64,000 nucleotides of DNA from Heterobilharzia americana (lineage: Eukaryota; Platyhelminthes; Trematoda; Strigeidida; Schistosomatidae): the NCBI GenBank assembly GCA_944470555.2, contig OX104129.1, forward strand, positions 48,083,998-48,147,997, in the 5' to 3' direction. The translations under genes and the position numbers were made by a program. Positions 1 through 12,672 of the stretch are shown here, in pieces (position 1 is the first letter of the stretch; each line of letters opens with the position of its first letter). The notes beneath the pieces are model-generated. The model saw only the letters and a program-made list of their open reading frames with translations. It had not been told where the DNA came from and made no database searches.

Positions 1-345
1 TTGTCAATCAACTTTTGTGGGTAACCTTTTTCGTGTAGACAGTTCCCGACAACGGTCAATTCTTCCTCAATTGTTTCTTTAGAGCACAGTTCACGCGTAC
101 GGCTGAAAAACGTTCTTACCAGATGTATTTTTTAACTGACTGGACAAAAGTTGTTGAAGTTTAAATAAAGCCCACTTCATGTGTCTTTCTGACGGATGCA
201 TCTTTGAATCTTTCCATTTAAATCACGTTTTAGACAGAGGTCTAAGAAGTGAAATTTATTGTTACGTTCAGTTTCCATTGTGAATGCTATATTGGGGTAC
301 TCTTCACTAAAAATATTCTATAAATGAAAGTCATCATTGCATGGA
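1..345 (-). mobile_element. Penelope-like element, reverse transcriptase C-terminal fragment
   Basis: On the minus strand the sequence reads FLDLCLKRD, then IQRCIRQKDT, SGLYLNFNNF and SRTRELCSKETIEEEL, ending GYPQKLID at the window edge. This order of blocks (the FLD strand, then the thumb region with R.R..C and the NGYP-like end) is that of Penelope-like reverse transcriptases. Stops interrupt it. It belongs to a different subfamily from the copies at 27.8 and 37.7 kb and continues off the left edge. Confidence 0.6.
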
Positions 346-404
346 ATTCGGTAGACTAAGCGCTTTGTTTAATAAGTTAAACAGGATGCTTTAACTAACA
401 AAGT

Positions 405-525
405 TCATCTCTATGTTTGTACGTTTGAATGCCGCTCTAATCCCCGCCCTATTGAGAACTTCACACACAGTTCCCGATGTTACTAGATTATACTGCATCC
501 CTGTTGTGTCCGAATTCGCATCATT
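405..525 (-). mobile_element. Penelope-like linker fragment
   Basis: The minus strand reads TVCEVLNRAGIRAAFKRTN, matching the LNK(A/S)GIRV.FKPTNS block that sits between the reverse transcriptase and GIY-YIG domains in the better preserved copies of this window. In transcription order it precedes the reverse transcriptase piece at 1-345, the reverse of the expected order, so the two are rearranged or separate insertions. Confidence 0.5.
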
Positions 526-2975
526 AGTAATAATATTCTTTCTTTTCCGTAGTTGTTTCCAGTTAGTAATTGTTTGGCAACAGTAATTCTTTTATGTACC
601 TATTTCTAAACATAGATTTTTGGATTTACTAGTCAATTTTAGAACTAATTTACTTAAACAACTCACTACACCTCTAAATGACACAGGAATGATGATGTGA
701 AGTCCCAGTATTGATTATAATGTGTAGGCTCTTGATAGACGCTGATGTCTACAGCTGAATGTTGCCTCCATCTGATTTTGCAATCCTTCATCACCTTGCA
801 GTTCACGTGTAAGTAAAAATGTATCAACTACTGTGTGTGTGTGTGTGTTTAAGAAATTTGTTGACACTGGAAATATACAATACTTTCAAAACAGGATTAT
901 ATGACCCCAGTGAAACACATTCCCATATATGCATAAATGTCTGTTACGCTAGATTATATTAGTAACCACATGGTTACTCCCTTAGATTTGTTTTTAGATT
1001 TCATCTTGAAACTGCTAGACTCCCTAAGTGAGCCATAAATGCCTTCCTAGGATATTTTTTCCTGCTAGTACGTTGGTTCAGTATTGGATCTCCTACCTAA
1101 AACTTTGTTTATCACCTAGGCCGAAAGTAGAACAATGTTTATTACGGATTAAATCAAGAGATGTAAAAGAGTTGAACCATAAAGGTAAGCAAGAAAGTTG
1201 TGTCATTACCTTGACATTATTATGACGAACGAAGTGTGCTAGGAACATCATCCGGTGCATTAAACTGTTTTTTCATGTGATGGGTACACTAAGAGAAATA
1301 TGATGAAATTTACTGCAGTGAACTGCACGTCCAATCATTTTTATTTTTTGAACGTGATTTGAAGTAAATATAGCTTAGAATAAAGTGATTGGTCAATGTA
1401 GAACACAAAAGTTGACTACTAGGAGTGACATTTTCTGATAGAACACAAATTGAAAAGCAATACGAAAATTACATACTTCCACGGTGAGTTAAGAAAAGAA
1501 ATTTAGCACTATGGTGCAGCATCATTTCATAACAGCTTGTTAGTTAACAAATGTATTATACAGTTTAATGCATGATTAAAGAACTACCAACAAACATACT
1601 AATATTTAGAAAGTAAAGTGGTAAAAGAGTTATAGTTAGTAGTAAGTAGACTGGGTATTGTCAGCTTAAATCAAGTAACTTGTAAACAATGAGAACAGTA
1701 GAAATTAGTAAAATGTCTGATACATAGCTTAGTGACTGTATCATCCAACGTGACTGATTCTTAGTTGATAGAAACATGGTAAAATGGTAAATAAATATTT
1801 TTGAGCTGCAACTTTTGATCTATGCTACTTCGTGGTCAGGATGACTTTAGTGAACAAATTGGCATTTCAGTGGACAAATCAGATTAATTCACTTACTTTT
1901 TTCCTGGAGTACTTTAACAAGATTAAAGTAGTACATATGTTATACATTTTTGCTTTATAAAAGTTGCTCCTGTTAACACAGGTCAGCCTTCATCATGTGA
2001 TACTTCCACGGCTCAGTAAAGCAGAAGAAACTGGGTGGATCAGTCGTTACTTGTGTATATTTTAAGTACACTTGGGTTTTCAAGATAGCTGTATCATTGT
2101 TTTCACCTACAAATTCACTCAGTCACTCCAGGAGTCAATTTCTAAGTTTATTTCAGAATCTTGAAAGATTTTCCATTCCGGACGGATATCAACCAAATGA
2201 GTGTTGAAAACCGATTAACAATGGACACCTGTTTTGTCCCGTTTTGGGACACTTCAGTTGTACACATTCTGGTTGAGTGTGAGGATATACACTTGCTGAT
2301 AATATCAGATGGTAGTCAGGCTGTGATTTGATTCGACAGAATTCGAAAAATTAGTCGTTTCATTTCAACCCACTGAAAGAACGGTATTGCGCACATTTGA
2401 AACCTGACTGTCTAAGTTTTAATCGCGAATGTGGTCATCAGAGTGAGCCGCTAACGCTTTCAAACAAGATCAAAATGACTATCCACTTTCATTCAGCTTT
2501 CAGTGCTTTTGCAGCTGGTGAGAATCCTTTATGGAAGTTGTTTTAACTGATAGTTATTAGCTGGAAGTGAGAGATAAAACACCTTATTTTCCTTAATCCT
2601 CTAATCACTTTGTGATTTTCGTCTTTTTGAATAGATGATAAATTGTCTTCCAAAAGTTAACTAATCATATTACCGAAAAACATGAGTAGTTTAGACCATC
2701 CACGTTGACCCATAGATTTCACTGGCCAAATCAGAGTAGTCTGTCCAACTATAGTTTCACTACGTTTTCCACTGAAAACCATCCAGAGAAGATCGGAAGG
2801 TGGGTTCTCTGATAAAATTTAACGCTGTGAACTGAATTTTTCTTGGCACACTGCTGATGAGCTCGGCTGTGAATGATCAAAACAACCGATTGATGGTTAG
2901 ATTGCTGCGATTTGAATGGCGAAATCTATAAACCGACCTAAATTGTTTCTAACTACCCATGTTATATTTATTAAC
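526..2975. other. Gene-free stretch
   Basis: AT-rich sequence with no ORF showing recognisable protein similarity. It holds a short (TG)8 microsatellite at about 832-848. No splice-compatible chain of exons was recognised. Confidence 0.5.
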
Positions 2976-3206
2976 ATATTTGTCCCTTGGGTTCCTAATT
3001 GAACATAGGGCTTCAGTAGCACGTCTCCAATGCGCTTTGTTCTCTGAAATCTTTTGAACCTAGCTCCACGACAGCCCGGAAGCTCTCATTTCCTCCTCAC
3101 ACGATCTCCTCCATGTCACCCTCTGATGCCCAACTCGTCGCTTCCCGTCGGGGTTCCACTCGAGTAACTGGCCTTCTCAGTGCATTGCCAATCCATCTCC
3201 ACTTTC

Positions 3207-4690
3207 TTATTCTGCATATTTGTTGGGCGATAGCTTATTGGTTCGTTCTTTGCCAGCCAGAGTTTCTTGTTGTCGATTCTTTCTGGCCATCTGATCTTCA
3301 GTAACGAGCCAGCGTAGACAGTTGTTGACGAATGTCTGTAGTTTATTGGAAATCACTTTCGTAACGCGCCAAGCCTCTGAACCATACAAGAGCACTGATT
3401 TGAAGTTGGTGTTGAAAATCCGGATCTTGTTTACGCTTTGTGCTGAGTGCAGTAGATCTTTACACTGGTTTCAGACTAATGAACGCCTGTCTTGCTTTTC
3501 CGATTCTGACTTTGACGTCCTCGTCTGTCCCGCCTGTAGTTGAAACAGTGCTTCCTAGATAGGTGAAAGAGGCTACTTCCCTTAAGTTTCTCCCGTTGAC
3601 GGTGATTGGAGCTTGTTGTTGTTGGTGTTGTTGGTTGGGTATCTTCATCACCTCTGTTTTCTCTATATTCACTTGAAGTCCCGTCTTCGCTGCCTCTTCT
3701 GTCAACTTGTTAGTTTTTGCCTGCAGATCTTCAAGTTTATGTGACATCAGACACAAGTCATCTTTGGCGAGATCCAAGTCTTCTGTGATCTTTTCATCGG
3801 TCCGCCGTATCCACCTCTTCTCGCTCCCCACTGTTTGTTGCATGATCCAGTCCACCACAATCAAGAATATCATGGATGATAGTAGGCAACCTTGTTTCAC
3901 TCCTGTCTTCACTTCGAAAGCATCACTGAGCTTCCCCTTGTGAATTACTTGGCATGTGGCATCTTCATATAGTTGTTGAATGAGGCTGATAAAGGTTTGT
4001 GGTATTCCGTAGTATTGCAGCAGCTTCCAAATTACTTCTCGGTCGACGCTGTCTAAGGCCTTCTCAAAGTCGATGAAGTTGAGGTAGAGAGCTGATTGCC
4101 ATTCTATGCTCTGTTCTATGATGATGCATAGCGCAGTGCTGCAATCTGATCCGCACATGAGTTGTTATTCTTCATGCCAGCCAACCAGCCAGTCTCTTCC
4201 GGTCGTAGTTTTGAATCCAGACCACTTTTTAGTCTCTCCAAGATGATGCGGCTTAATATTTTGCTTGCTTGGGGTGGACAGGAGCGTGATTCCACGCCAG
4301 TTCTTGCAAACACTGAGGTCTGCCTTCTTTGGGAGTTTGACGAGGTAACCATTCTTCCAATCTGCAGGTACCTCCCCTCCCTTCCACACCTTCTGCAATA
4401 GTGGTGTGAGCATGTCCACTGTTGTCTCTGCGTCTGCTCTCAGTGCTTCTGGTGGAATTCCATCTGGTCCTGTTGCTTTCCCACATTTCAGCAGCTTTAT
4501 GGTGTTCAGAACTTCCACTTTTGTTGGAGGATTTATGTTCACTTGTAGTTCAGCGGTTGCAGGTGGTATTTCTGGACGAAGTGCAGGTGGTGGTCGATTC
4601 AAGAGTTTTTTGAAGTGTTCGGCGGATTGTTTCCTTTGTTTCTCCTCTTTGGTAACTACGTTTCCTTCACTACCTTTCATTGGTTTCGTC
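3207..4690 (-). pseudogene. RTE-like copy 1 reverse transcriptase remnant
   Basis: Reading from 4680 down: [13 protein letters not shown] and [17 protein letters not shown] (fingers), then a frame change, [20 protein letters not shown] (motif A), [13 protein letters not shown] (motif B), and the motif C region, which reads LDLAKDDLCLM where copy 2 has [10 protein letters not shown]. The first Asp of the active-site pair is therefore disturbed. A connection-like C-terminus (VLLYGSEAW) follows after another break. Confidence 0.85.
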
Positions 4691-5165
4691 TGCGTTGATC
4701 TCTCCCATCCCAGATAGTAACCTGGTTATTCGATACAATGTTGTCAAGTCTCTCTTACCTGCAGCCTGTTCTGCTTCACTTGCCAATGTGTCGCAGAAGT
4801 GTCTTTTGTCTTTACGTGCACTCTTCTTCACTTCATTGTCCAGTGTTTTATACATTGTGCTCAGTTCCTCTTGTCGTTGTGCATCCTTGCACTGGTTTAT
4901 CTTCTGTTTCACCATCCTCCTCTCCCTGCTCTATCAGCTTCCATGTGCCCATTGAGATCCATTCCTTATCTTCTTTCTTCTTCCTTCCTAATACGGCTGT
5001 GCAGGTTTCTTTCCACATAGCTTTCAAAGACTTCCAGTGCTTATCCACATATGTTTCTACAGGGATGTTCCTCGATATCTCCCATTTTGTCTTGATGGCT
5101 GACGTGAAGAGATTTCCTTTGTAGTTTCATCCTTCAGTTTATGAGTGTTGTACTTGGACTGCGGT

Positions 5166-6047
5166 CTATCGCCAGCTTCCTTGAAGGCTTTTAACTTGAT
5201 TTGGAAGGTTCCTTGCACTAGATGGTGAGTGGTGTGAACCTACATCTGCTCCTCTTCCTGACCTTGTGTCAAGTAGGCTGACTGTGTCTCCACTTTCTTG
5301 AGATTGAGATAAAGTCGATTTGATTTTTAGTGTGTCTGGTGTCTGGTGAAATCCATGTCGCTTTGTGAATATCCTTGTGTTTGCACACACTGCCTCGCCT
5401 CCAATTAACAAATCGTTGAATGCACACAATTCTGTAAACAATTCTCCATTCTTGTTCATTTCACCTAGCGCTTCTCGGCCCATAGTTGGTTCTCTTCATG
5501 TGTTGTCCGCTCCCAGTTTGGCATCCATGTCGCCCATTAGAATTTTGATATCGCCAACTGGGTTGTGGTCTTGTCCAGTGTGGATTGCAGTTGTCTGTAG
5601 AATTCCTCCTTTGTCTCTTGCTCTGCATTATTTGTTGGTGCGTAGAGTAGCATTGTGTGATTGTGACTTTCCTTCCTTTTGAGTTGAATCTTGCTGTCAT
5701 GATCCTGGAGGATATTGGTTCCCACTGTGTGAGAGCCTGCGATGCTCTTGTGCACATCATGATAGCCACTTCATAACGCAGTGTGCTCGTTTTTGTCGTC
5801 TGTGTGACTATATCGGAGTAGATTTTTGATTCTCCAGTTGACAGTTTTTGGAGAGTCCACTCCCATTCCATCTGCTTCCGCAAATTCCAAGCACTTCAGT
5901 GTGATACCTCCTCATCTCGTTTGCAATCTGGGCTGCCTTGCTGGTTTCAAACATTGTGCGGACATTCCATGTCCCCACGTTTACCTTCGCTTTCATCGAG
6001 GGAGAGAAGATACATCCGCCAATTGGCCTCCCGAAGGCTTTCACCAA
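5166..6047 (-). pseudogene. RTE-like copy 1 endonuclease remnant
   Basis: It starts near 6000 with [15 protein letters not shown], the first strand of an exonuclease-endonuclease-phosphatase fold, then RYHTEVLGICGSRWNGSG. The frame changes around 5860, then continues through blocks such as [18 protein letters not shown] and [15 protein letters not shown]. In the element's cycle this domain nicks target DNA to prime reverse transcription. Several frame changes and stops show it is not functional. Confidence 0.8.
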
Positions 6048-6479
6048 TCGGCGTCATTTCGCCTCCCGATTCCAGCAAGGAGTAATTTTGTTTTTATTTT
6101 TTATATTTTCTTTGTGCTGTGAAGTTTTTTAGCGGTTAGATTTGTTTTACGGGGTAGGGTGCTAGCCCTATGCCCAACCTTCCCTCTTTACCTGGGCTTA
6201 GGACCGGCTAGTAACTAGTGAACTAGTTAACCAGGCGAGGTTAACCTATGTTGTTCAGTAGTATGTTTCACTAGTTCATGGTGTTTTTTTCTGACGGAAA
6301 TCCTGTCTAAACCACAGTTGAAAAACTATTCAAATGTCTTTCCTGACATAATTTCACTGACTCTCCAAATTATGTCAGTCCATGATGTTTACCACCTTAC
6401 ATCTGCGGGAACCATTAGAGTTTCCCTGAATAAATAAAATAGATTATGTCAGATAACGCTTGTGTAACCACCTCCGATT

Positions 6480-6625
6480 CTTTGGATGATGATTGTAGGT
6501 AGCCTTGTCTTACTCCTTCCTGTCTTCACTTCACTTCGAAGGCGTCACTGAGCTTTCCATTTTGAATCACTCAGTATGTGGCGTCTTCATTTAGCTGCCT
6601 AATTAGGTTGATAAAGGTTTTTAGT
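6480..6625 (-). mobile_element. RTE-like reverse transcriptase scrap
   Basis: About 145 bp that resemble 3865-4000 of copy 1 (the motif B region around the [10 protein letters not shown] coding stretch) in the same orientation. They share strings such as GGTAGCCTTGT/GGCAACCTTGT and TGATAAAGGTTT. It is a third, heavily truncated copy lying 240 bp outside the 5' end of copy 1. Confidence 0.7.
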
Positions 6626-7179
6626 AAGATTAGTGATGATGCTTACTGATAAATTTGTCAGGAATATTCTGTGGGTTATTAATTTATAAAACATTTATGA
6701 ATATAGTTTATGCACACCAATTTTTTCATTTTTTTGGTTTCAGTAATTTCTTTTGATCCAGATTTAATGAATAAACCTTGTTATTATTGAATATCTCAAC
6801 ATGCCTTGTTATTCTTAGGTTCAGTATAGTTAATGCACCGTAATCGGTTTTTCATTCATAAACATATTCAGGTGAAATCGTCAGTGATTGCCGGTTCATC
6901 GTTGAACTGGTTTAAGAAGGTGTATACGTTACCCACGTTTTATCAGACTTCGAAATAAAGTATACAAACATCTACAAAAGATGGTCAAGCACATTTGTGG
7001 GTGACTGGGAAATTTGAATATTTCATTTACAGTGTTTCAATAAGTAACCAATAATTTGAAAAGGGACTAGAAGTTGAATACGTTTCTGATCTTCTGACTG
7101 ATCAGTCATAAGACAAATAAGTGATCAGTCATAGTTTTGCAAAACTGGAGCACTTGGATATCATAAGTGATGATAACTC

Positions 7180-7695
7180 CAGGGTGGCATTCATCATGCA
7201 CTAACGTCAGTTGGGGGAACATTGTAAACTTAAGAGCACTGGACAGCTGGTTCGTCCTAGTATGGGACTCCTCAGCGGTGTGCACTCATGCCCCTACAAG
7301 GGATCGTACCCATGACCTTCGGGTTCTGCCGCCGACTCACTGATGACTAGCTTCGAGGGGTGACTCTTGAAATTACAATGAGAAGTCGTTACCGGTGGGG
7401 TAAACCTAGTGAACTGGAGGACAATTACTTAATGATGACACTGGGTGACGGTCGAGCTATGTCTTGAACTGACAGAAGTTAGAAATATGTACCATTGGAT
7501 TCCAACCCAGTGGCTTAGTGATAACTTGCTGGCCACAGAACCCGAAGGTTCTGGGTTCGATACGTGGTAAGGTAGGACACAGGTGCCCACTCCTGAGGAG
7601 TCCCTTACTGGGACAAAACAGGTGTTTAGCGTCCCCAGGTGTCCACTGCTCCTCCAAATGATGTCAGTCCACGATAAACACCAGCTTGAAAAATC
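7180..7695. repeat. Palindromic double-SINE-like unit P1
   Basis: Left arm on the minus strand and right arm on the plus strand share a tRNA-like head with a B-box-like GGTTCTGGGTTCGATAC, then a tail with GAGGAGTCCC, GGACAAAACA and GATGTCAGTCCA. The arms face head to head. The sequence near 7444-7500 (GGTCGAGCTATG, GAACTGACAGAAGT) recurs in unit P5. Confidence 0.75.
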
Positions 7696-7997
7696 TTATA
7701 TCGAACTGTACTCTACCACAGTCCCCATGTTTTACGCTTGCATTAAAAGGACGTTGAGTTTACATTATGTATCAGTGATGGCATACTTTTCCTGCCGTAC
7801 TGATATGTATATATAGTACACCTACTTCCTTGTAGTTAGCAAAGTTGTTCACTCAGTCCTTCTTTATTCCAAAAGAGTACTGGAATAACGTACACTAGAG
7901 TTCTTAGGAATTATCCCTCTTTATTAAACAGACATCCAGTTAGAACAAATTATCGTCTACCAATAATTTCACTTACTTCACTAAATTTCACTTATTA

Positions 7998-8655
7998 CAT
8001 GTACATGTTTTAAGCTTTTGTAAGGTCTCTTATGAATGTCTAGAAGCGCATAGCAAATATATTATCTCGACACTACTTCAGTGATGCAGATTATTGTGCA
8101 CTTTCATTAACTTAACTTTGGTTTTCTGAACATTCTCAGGTTTTCTAGGCTGACCATAGCTCACCGATCACAAGGACGGCATCTAATTAAGTGCATATTC
8201 ATGAAAACAGTGTAGACATCAAGACATCCACTTCTACTAGCATAGAAAGCCCAGAAGTCCCCGAGTATCTACCCTTATTTCCTTAACAGGGACAACAGAG
8301 AGTGCCCGGCCTGGGTTATTTCGTTAAGGTCAGTCTTATCTCACACTCATCATTGTATAAATATCAACTGTTCTCCCACTATGGTTAGACGGTGATACTC
8401 AGACATTTCTGCCCATATTCCCAGAGTGGTTAGGAGACAGCTGACTAGATTCAGGGGTTAACCGGTGACTGTTTCCGAAGACCCCATCCTCCAGCCAGAA
8501 GTCATGTTACAATCTTCATTGATTTGAATCTTCCTTAGCCTCCACTGGTGCAGTCACAATGTACATGTTGCGAGCTCTTGTTAAGTCGCTTATGAATGCC
8601 TAAAGATGCACAGGAAATATATAAGCTCAAAGCTGTTTTAGTGATTTACGTCTTA
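7998..8655 (+). repeat. Diverged direct repeat of about 100 bp
   Basis: Sequences at ~7998-8100 and ~8560-8655 align by eye at about 70-75%. They share TGTACATGTT, then AGCT..TGTTAAG/TGTAAGG, CTTATGAATG and AAATATAT, and end with AGTGAT. No coding is seen. It is probably two scraps of one dispersed repeat. Confidence 0.45.
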
Positions 8656-8659
8656 CTGT

Positions 8660-9925
8660 ATATCGACAAATTCCTATTTGAATGCTCTTCTTAGTTATGT
8701 TCGACTTTTCAGGTTGTCATACCCTATAACCTACTGTTCAGACTTAGTTACACTGTTTGCATATTAATGCCGATTATTGTTTATTATTCATAATAACCTC
8801 AATAGTTTGTTTGTTTCTTCGTAAAAAAAAAAATAAAACTTCGTTGATTGCACTAAACAAAATATGATGATTAAACTTACTACAGATGTTTGCATAAACG
8901 TTGTGCTTGGAATATACATGAATGGTTCCAGTGTCGAGTATAGGCGGCCTACTTAAATCTTGGGTTGCCAGAAAAATCTCCCACTGAATATATTCCATCA
9001 GATTCCTTCCTTTCAGTTTGTTTTAATCTTTTAAATGTCGTTTGAACGCATCGTGTACTCCTGGATGTTTTCAAAATGTTTTCTAACTTTCGTTTTACAA
9101 GCTAAGAACAAAAGAAATGAAAAAAAACGTTCCACCGGTTGGAAATGGATTTGTAAATGCTCAAAAATACAGCACATTACTATTCCTAGATGACTTCTGT
9201 GCTGGCTGACTGAACTACCACCATCAGGATTACACTCTATTTTGTGTTCATTTCAGATTCAATATCAGATGCTTATATAACACTGGCTTTTCGTTTCACA
9301 TTCATGCATTTAATACTGTTATTATTAATACTTTGCGGATGTAATAACCAGTTCTTTTAAAAGTATTGTACGGAGAGCGAATTTGCTGAAATACTCCATG
9401 CTGAAAATTCCACACTGTATCATATATGCTGTTTGAAATAAAGAGATTATTACTAATTACTAATTAATCTAAACGTTGCAAGACAGCTTTGATGGTTCAC
9501 GGTGAGGCTTAGAACTGAAACATATTGCTTATATCAAATGAACTGAAGTACATGTAACCATGATTGCATAACCATGAAAATATGATCACCGAAATTCACT
9601 TATATTGCTTATGTACTGTTAGTAAATAATTTAAGGAAGAGAAAACTTGAAAAAATAAGCTGCAAAGAAAATTCCTCATATTCGTATGCCTTCACACTAT
9701 TTTGTAGACTTCAGTCAAAGTTGTAGGTCACAGAAATACTAGAGATGATAACATTTTTAGATATTCAATTATTAATCACTCAAGATATAATAATTTTAAG
9801 TTATCTAGTCCTAAATACTAACTAGGACATTGGACATTTAAAGCAGTTTTACTCAAATGTCGAAGTGATAGAACTAGAAAATTGACTAGTCAGTCCAAGA
9901 ACCTAAACAAAGAATTGAAACACGT
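8660..9925. other. Gene-free stretch
   Basis: AT-rich, with no recognisable coding sequence, repeat or RNA gene. Confidence 0.5.
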
Positions 9926-9929
9926 AAAC

Positions 9930-10640
9930 GAAGCACTAATAGTTAATAATTACCCCCACAGTGAAGGCACATAAGAAACTACGTAGGATCCTCAACAAAG
10001 CTGGAATTAGGGGTGTATTTAAACCTGCAAACTCACTCAGAGATAAGCTTTGTCGGCTTAAAGTGTTAGCGGTAAGGCCGATAGAAATGTAGTACTGCCT
10101 AGTATAAATCATTCGACAGAAAAGAGTACTTAGTAAGCTGGTCTTAAGTTTATTCCGGCCTTTATACACCTTTTCTCCAAAGGGGATTAAATTACCATAT
10201 GGGTGAATTGTAGACTGACTGCTGTAATGAAAAAGAGCAATCTGGTCGCCAAGACAGTCTTTGTGCATCAAACTAACTGCCCAGTGATGAAATCTAAAGT
10301 GGATAAGTTTCCAAACCTTGTTACCTCCAGCGGTATTCATCAGTTAACATGTGCGTGCCAAAATACATACAGTGAAAGAACAAAGAGGAGGTTTTTTGTT
10401 TACATTTCTGAATATCTGAAGAATTTGAGGTTTAGGGGTCCATGTGGTTTAAACAGGGCAACCGCTAGGCATTTACTTGATACTAGACGTAATTCTAACA
10501 TATCAAAATCTCTCAAAGTGATCAATAAACAATTGAAACTCAACCTTTTGCACGTTGTTGAAGTATTCACAATTGCAAAATTCAATCCTAATCTACATAT
10601 TCAGAAAGATACTGTAGTCAATCTTGCTTTGCCATGTTAG
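9930..10640 (+). mobile_element. Penelope-like element, linker and GIY-YIG remnant
   Basis: The plus strand reads through stops FKPANSLRDKLCRLK (linker), then an ORF at 10203-10640 with KVDKFPNLVTSSGIHQLTCA, TYSERTKRRFF, ISEYLKNLRFRGPCG, ARHLLDTRRN and IAKFNPNLHI. This matches the GIY-YIG endonuclease end of Penelope-like elements: the GIY position reads GIH, the YIG position reads YSE, and the usual R.(S/N)EH reads ISEY. Catalytic positions are therefore lost although a 145-codon frame stays open. Confidence 0.75.
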
Positions 10641-10644
10641 TTTT

Positions 10645-12665
10645 AATCTCCTGCACAGTTTCGTAACCTCTGAGTCTTCATTTTTTTTCATTTCATCTCC
10701 CTATTTCAAAACCTACTATCACCTTCTGAGTTGTATTCAACTTATTAGTCAAGGTAACGAAAATCTGTTGGTTTTTATTATGTATATTTAACCATGGTGT
10801 CATTTCTGCTAATTCTAGAATAACATGTGTATAACCCCTCCTATTTTTTGCTGTTTTTCTAGAATGTTCATTGTCATTGCATAAACAGTTAACCTTTGAG
10901 TAGTTGAAGCAACTTCGCCGAATTTCGCCAGTTTTGATCACCCTTCATCTTTGTTACCTTTCATTTCAGTTAAAACACCCTTATCGATTTGATGAAAGTA
11001 CGTTGGATGAAGTGTTTTTTTATCATAAACATTATATTCTATTGGTTACAAAGCAGCTGACGAGAATCCACAAAATACTTGGGTGCTAATTCTGCTACTA
11101 TTGTTCTTCTTCCTTTACTCATATCCCCTTTTTGTTCAGTTGATATCTGAAAGCATCACCTAAGCCATGTAGGTATATAGCTCGACAAACTGTAAAACAC
11201 ATACAGTAATCTGCTTCAGGTCATTGATTCTGAAATGGCATGAACTAGCATGGATTTCAAATAGCATAACTACTCCGAATGCATACTGAACAACAAATGG
11301 ATCATCACTGCCTATTTGAAATGACCTAATCAGTTAGAAACAATCTCCCAGATTAGAGTAATCTGAGGTCCCCCCATCAAAAGTTAATGATCTATCCCTT
11401 ACCCCTACCTCAGCTCTGCTTGAACTTAGACGAAAAGTTCATTCATTCACATAACAGCCAGGTGAAAGTTTTGCTGAGTGAAGACACAATGAGACATACT
11501 CAGAAGGTAGATCACGTTGCTCAATGTGAAAAGGCCCATCCTGGGCACCTGAAAGCTGCTGGTTACAAACCATGGAGAAACTCAGATTTTCTTTCTAACT
11601 TTTATCGTCGGCCTATTACGGCAAAACCTTGTTAATTTAATTTCTTTTGAAAGAATACTTAAAATCATCCGAAATGTCTAAAAGATGGCGTCACTGCATT
11701 TCACGAGCAACCACAACATCGATTACTGAAAGTGTTAGCAGTTAGTGTTTAGAAGTGAGGTGTTTCTGAATGAATTTCTCTAAAATATCATAAAAAGCTG
11801 CGACATTTGAGATTAGCCAGCTTGGATATTAGGCAAAATACTCACTAATGTCATGATGGTCATTCCATATTGTGAATTGGATCATTTGATTCGGTACCAT
11901 TGGGTGAATGGTTACATAATGATCAAACGTCGAGATAATTCTGTTTTTAACACTATAAACGATCGACAGTATGCATTACTGGGTTGCCTCAAACTGGAAC
12001 GAATCACCTACGTAACGCTCCACATTGTTTAATGACTCTGTAACTAATTTCTATCTATGATGAAAATTACTTTGAAATCTGGGAGTTTCTCAATTCAGTA
12101 TTCATAATTTCATAACTAAATCCTAGCAATAAACCGATTATCGTGAAATAATCGATAATCTACATTGTTCTCTAAGGTTATTTCAGGATTTATGAGAGGA
12201 TATGCAGATGATAAAGTATTGCATCGCACAGGAGTACAGTGCTTAAGAATGTCAAACTTAGGAAGAATACGGAAAGAAAGATCTTGTAAGAAGTGGTAAG
12301 AGGTGAAAGCAAAGAAGAACAGGACTAGTGAAAGAAATAATAGACAGATACAGTATGCTTATCAAATTATATCTGAAATAAGCATTGATTTCCGCCTGAC
12401 TAATGTAATACCACGCTTTAGGTGCAACAAAACCGTACTCGCTTCTGATTCCTTCACAGAATGAAGATAATTAGGAATGAGGAGAAATGTATAATCCAAA
12501 TAGCTTCAGATAAGTGGCATCTACTATGTTAAGTTGCTTGTCGGTAGGCTGAATTGTCATACCTATTTACAATCCAGACCCAGTGGTTGTTCAGCTAGAA
12601 AGCGTCAATTACTTCCACTCAGTCAAATAATGTTAAAAATCCCCATCATTGAAACTAGAAGAAGA
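10645..12665. other. Gene-free stretch
   Basis: AT-rich and without identifiable coding sequence. The open frame near 11387-11635 shows no recognisable family and is not called. Confidence 0.5.
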
Positions 12666-12672
12666 TATATCA

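Larger units (their letters stand above)
2982..6241 (-). mobile_element. RTE-like non-LTR retrotransposon, copy 1 (dead)
   Basis: A nearly complete element of about 3.26 kb, read 6241 to 2982: 5' end ACCTCGCCTGG, an AP-type endonuclease, reverse transcriptase, and a 3' end TAGGAACCCAAGGGAC matching copy 2 apart from one base. The short length and the 3' tail of short repeats in copy 2 fit the RTE clade. Flanks carry a possible degenerate target duplication (AACATAGG / AACATGGG). Coding is broken into many frames, so it is a pseudo-element. Assignment to the SR2/Perere-3 type group is from general resemblance only. Confidence 0.85.

Noticed and set aside
3322..5682. Several long plus-strand open frames rich in Ser, Leu and Phe
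   Set aside because: They are the antisense of the RTE-like reverse transcriptase and endonuclease on the minus strand.
11387..11635. 82-codon open frame
   Set aside because: No recognisable family, no splice or promoter support, and length expected by chance over this much sequence.
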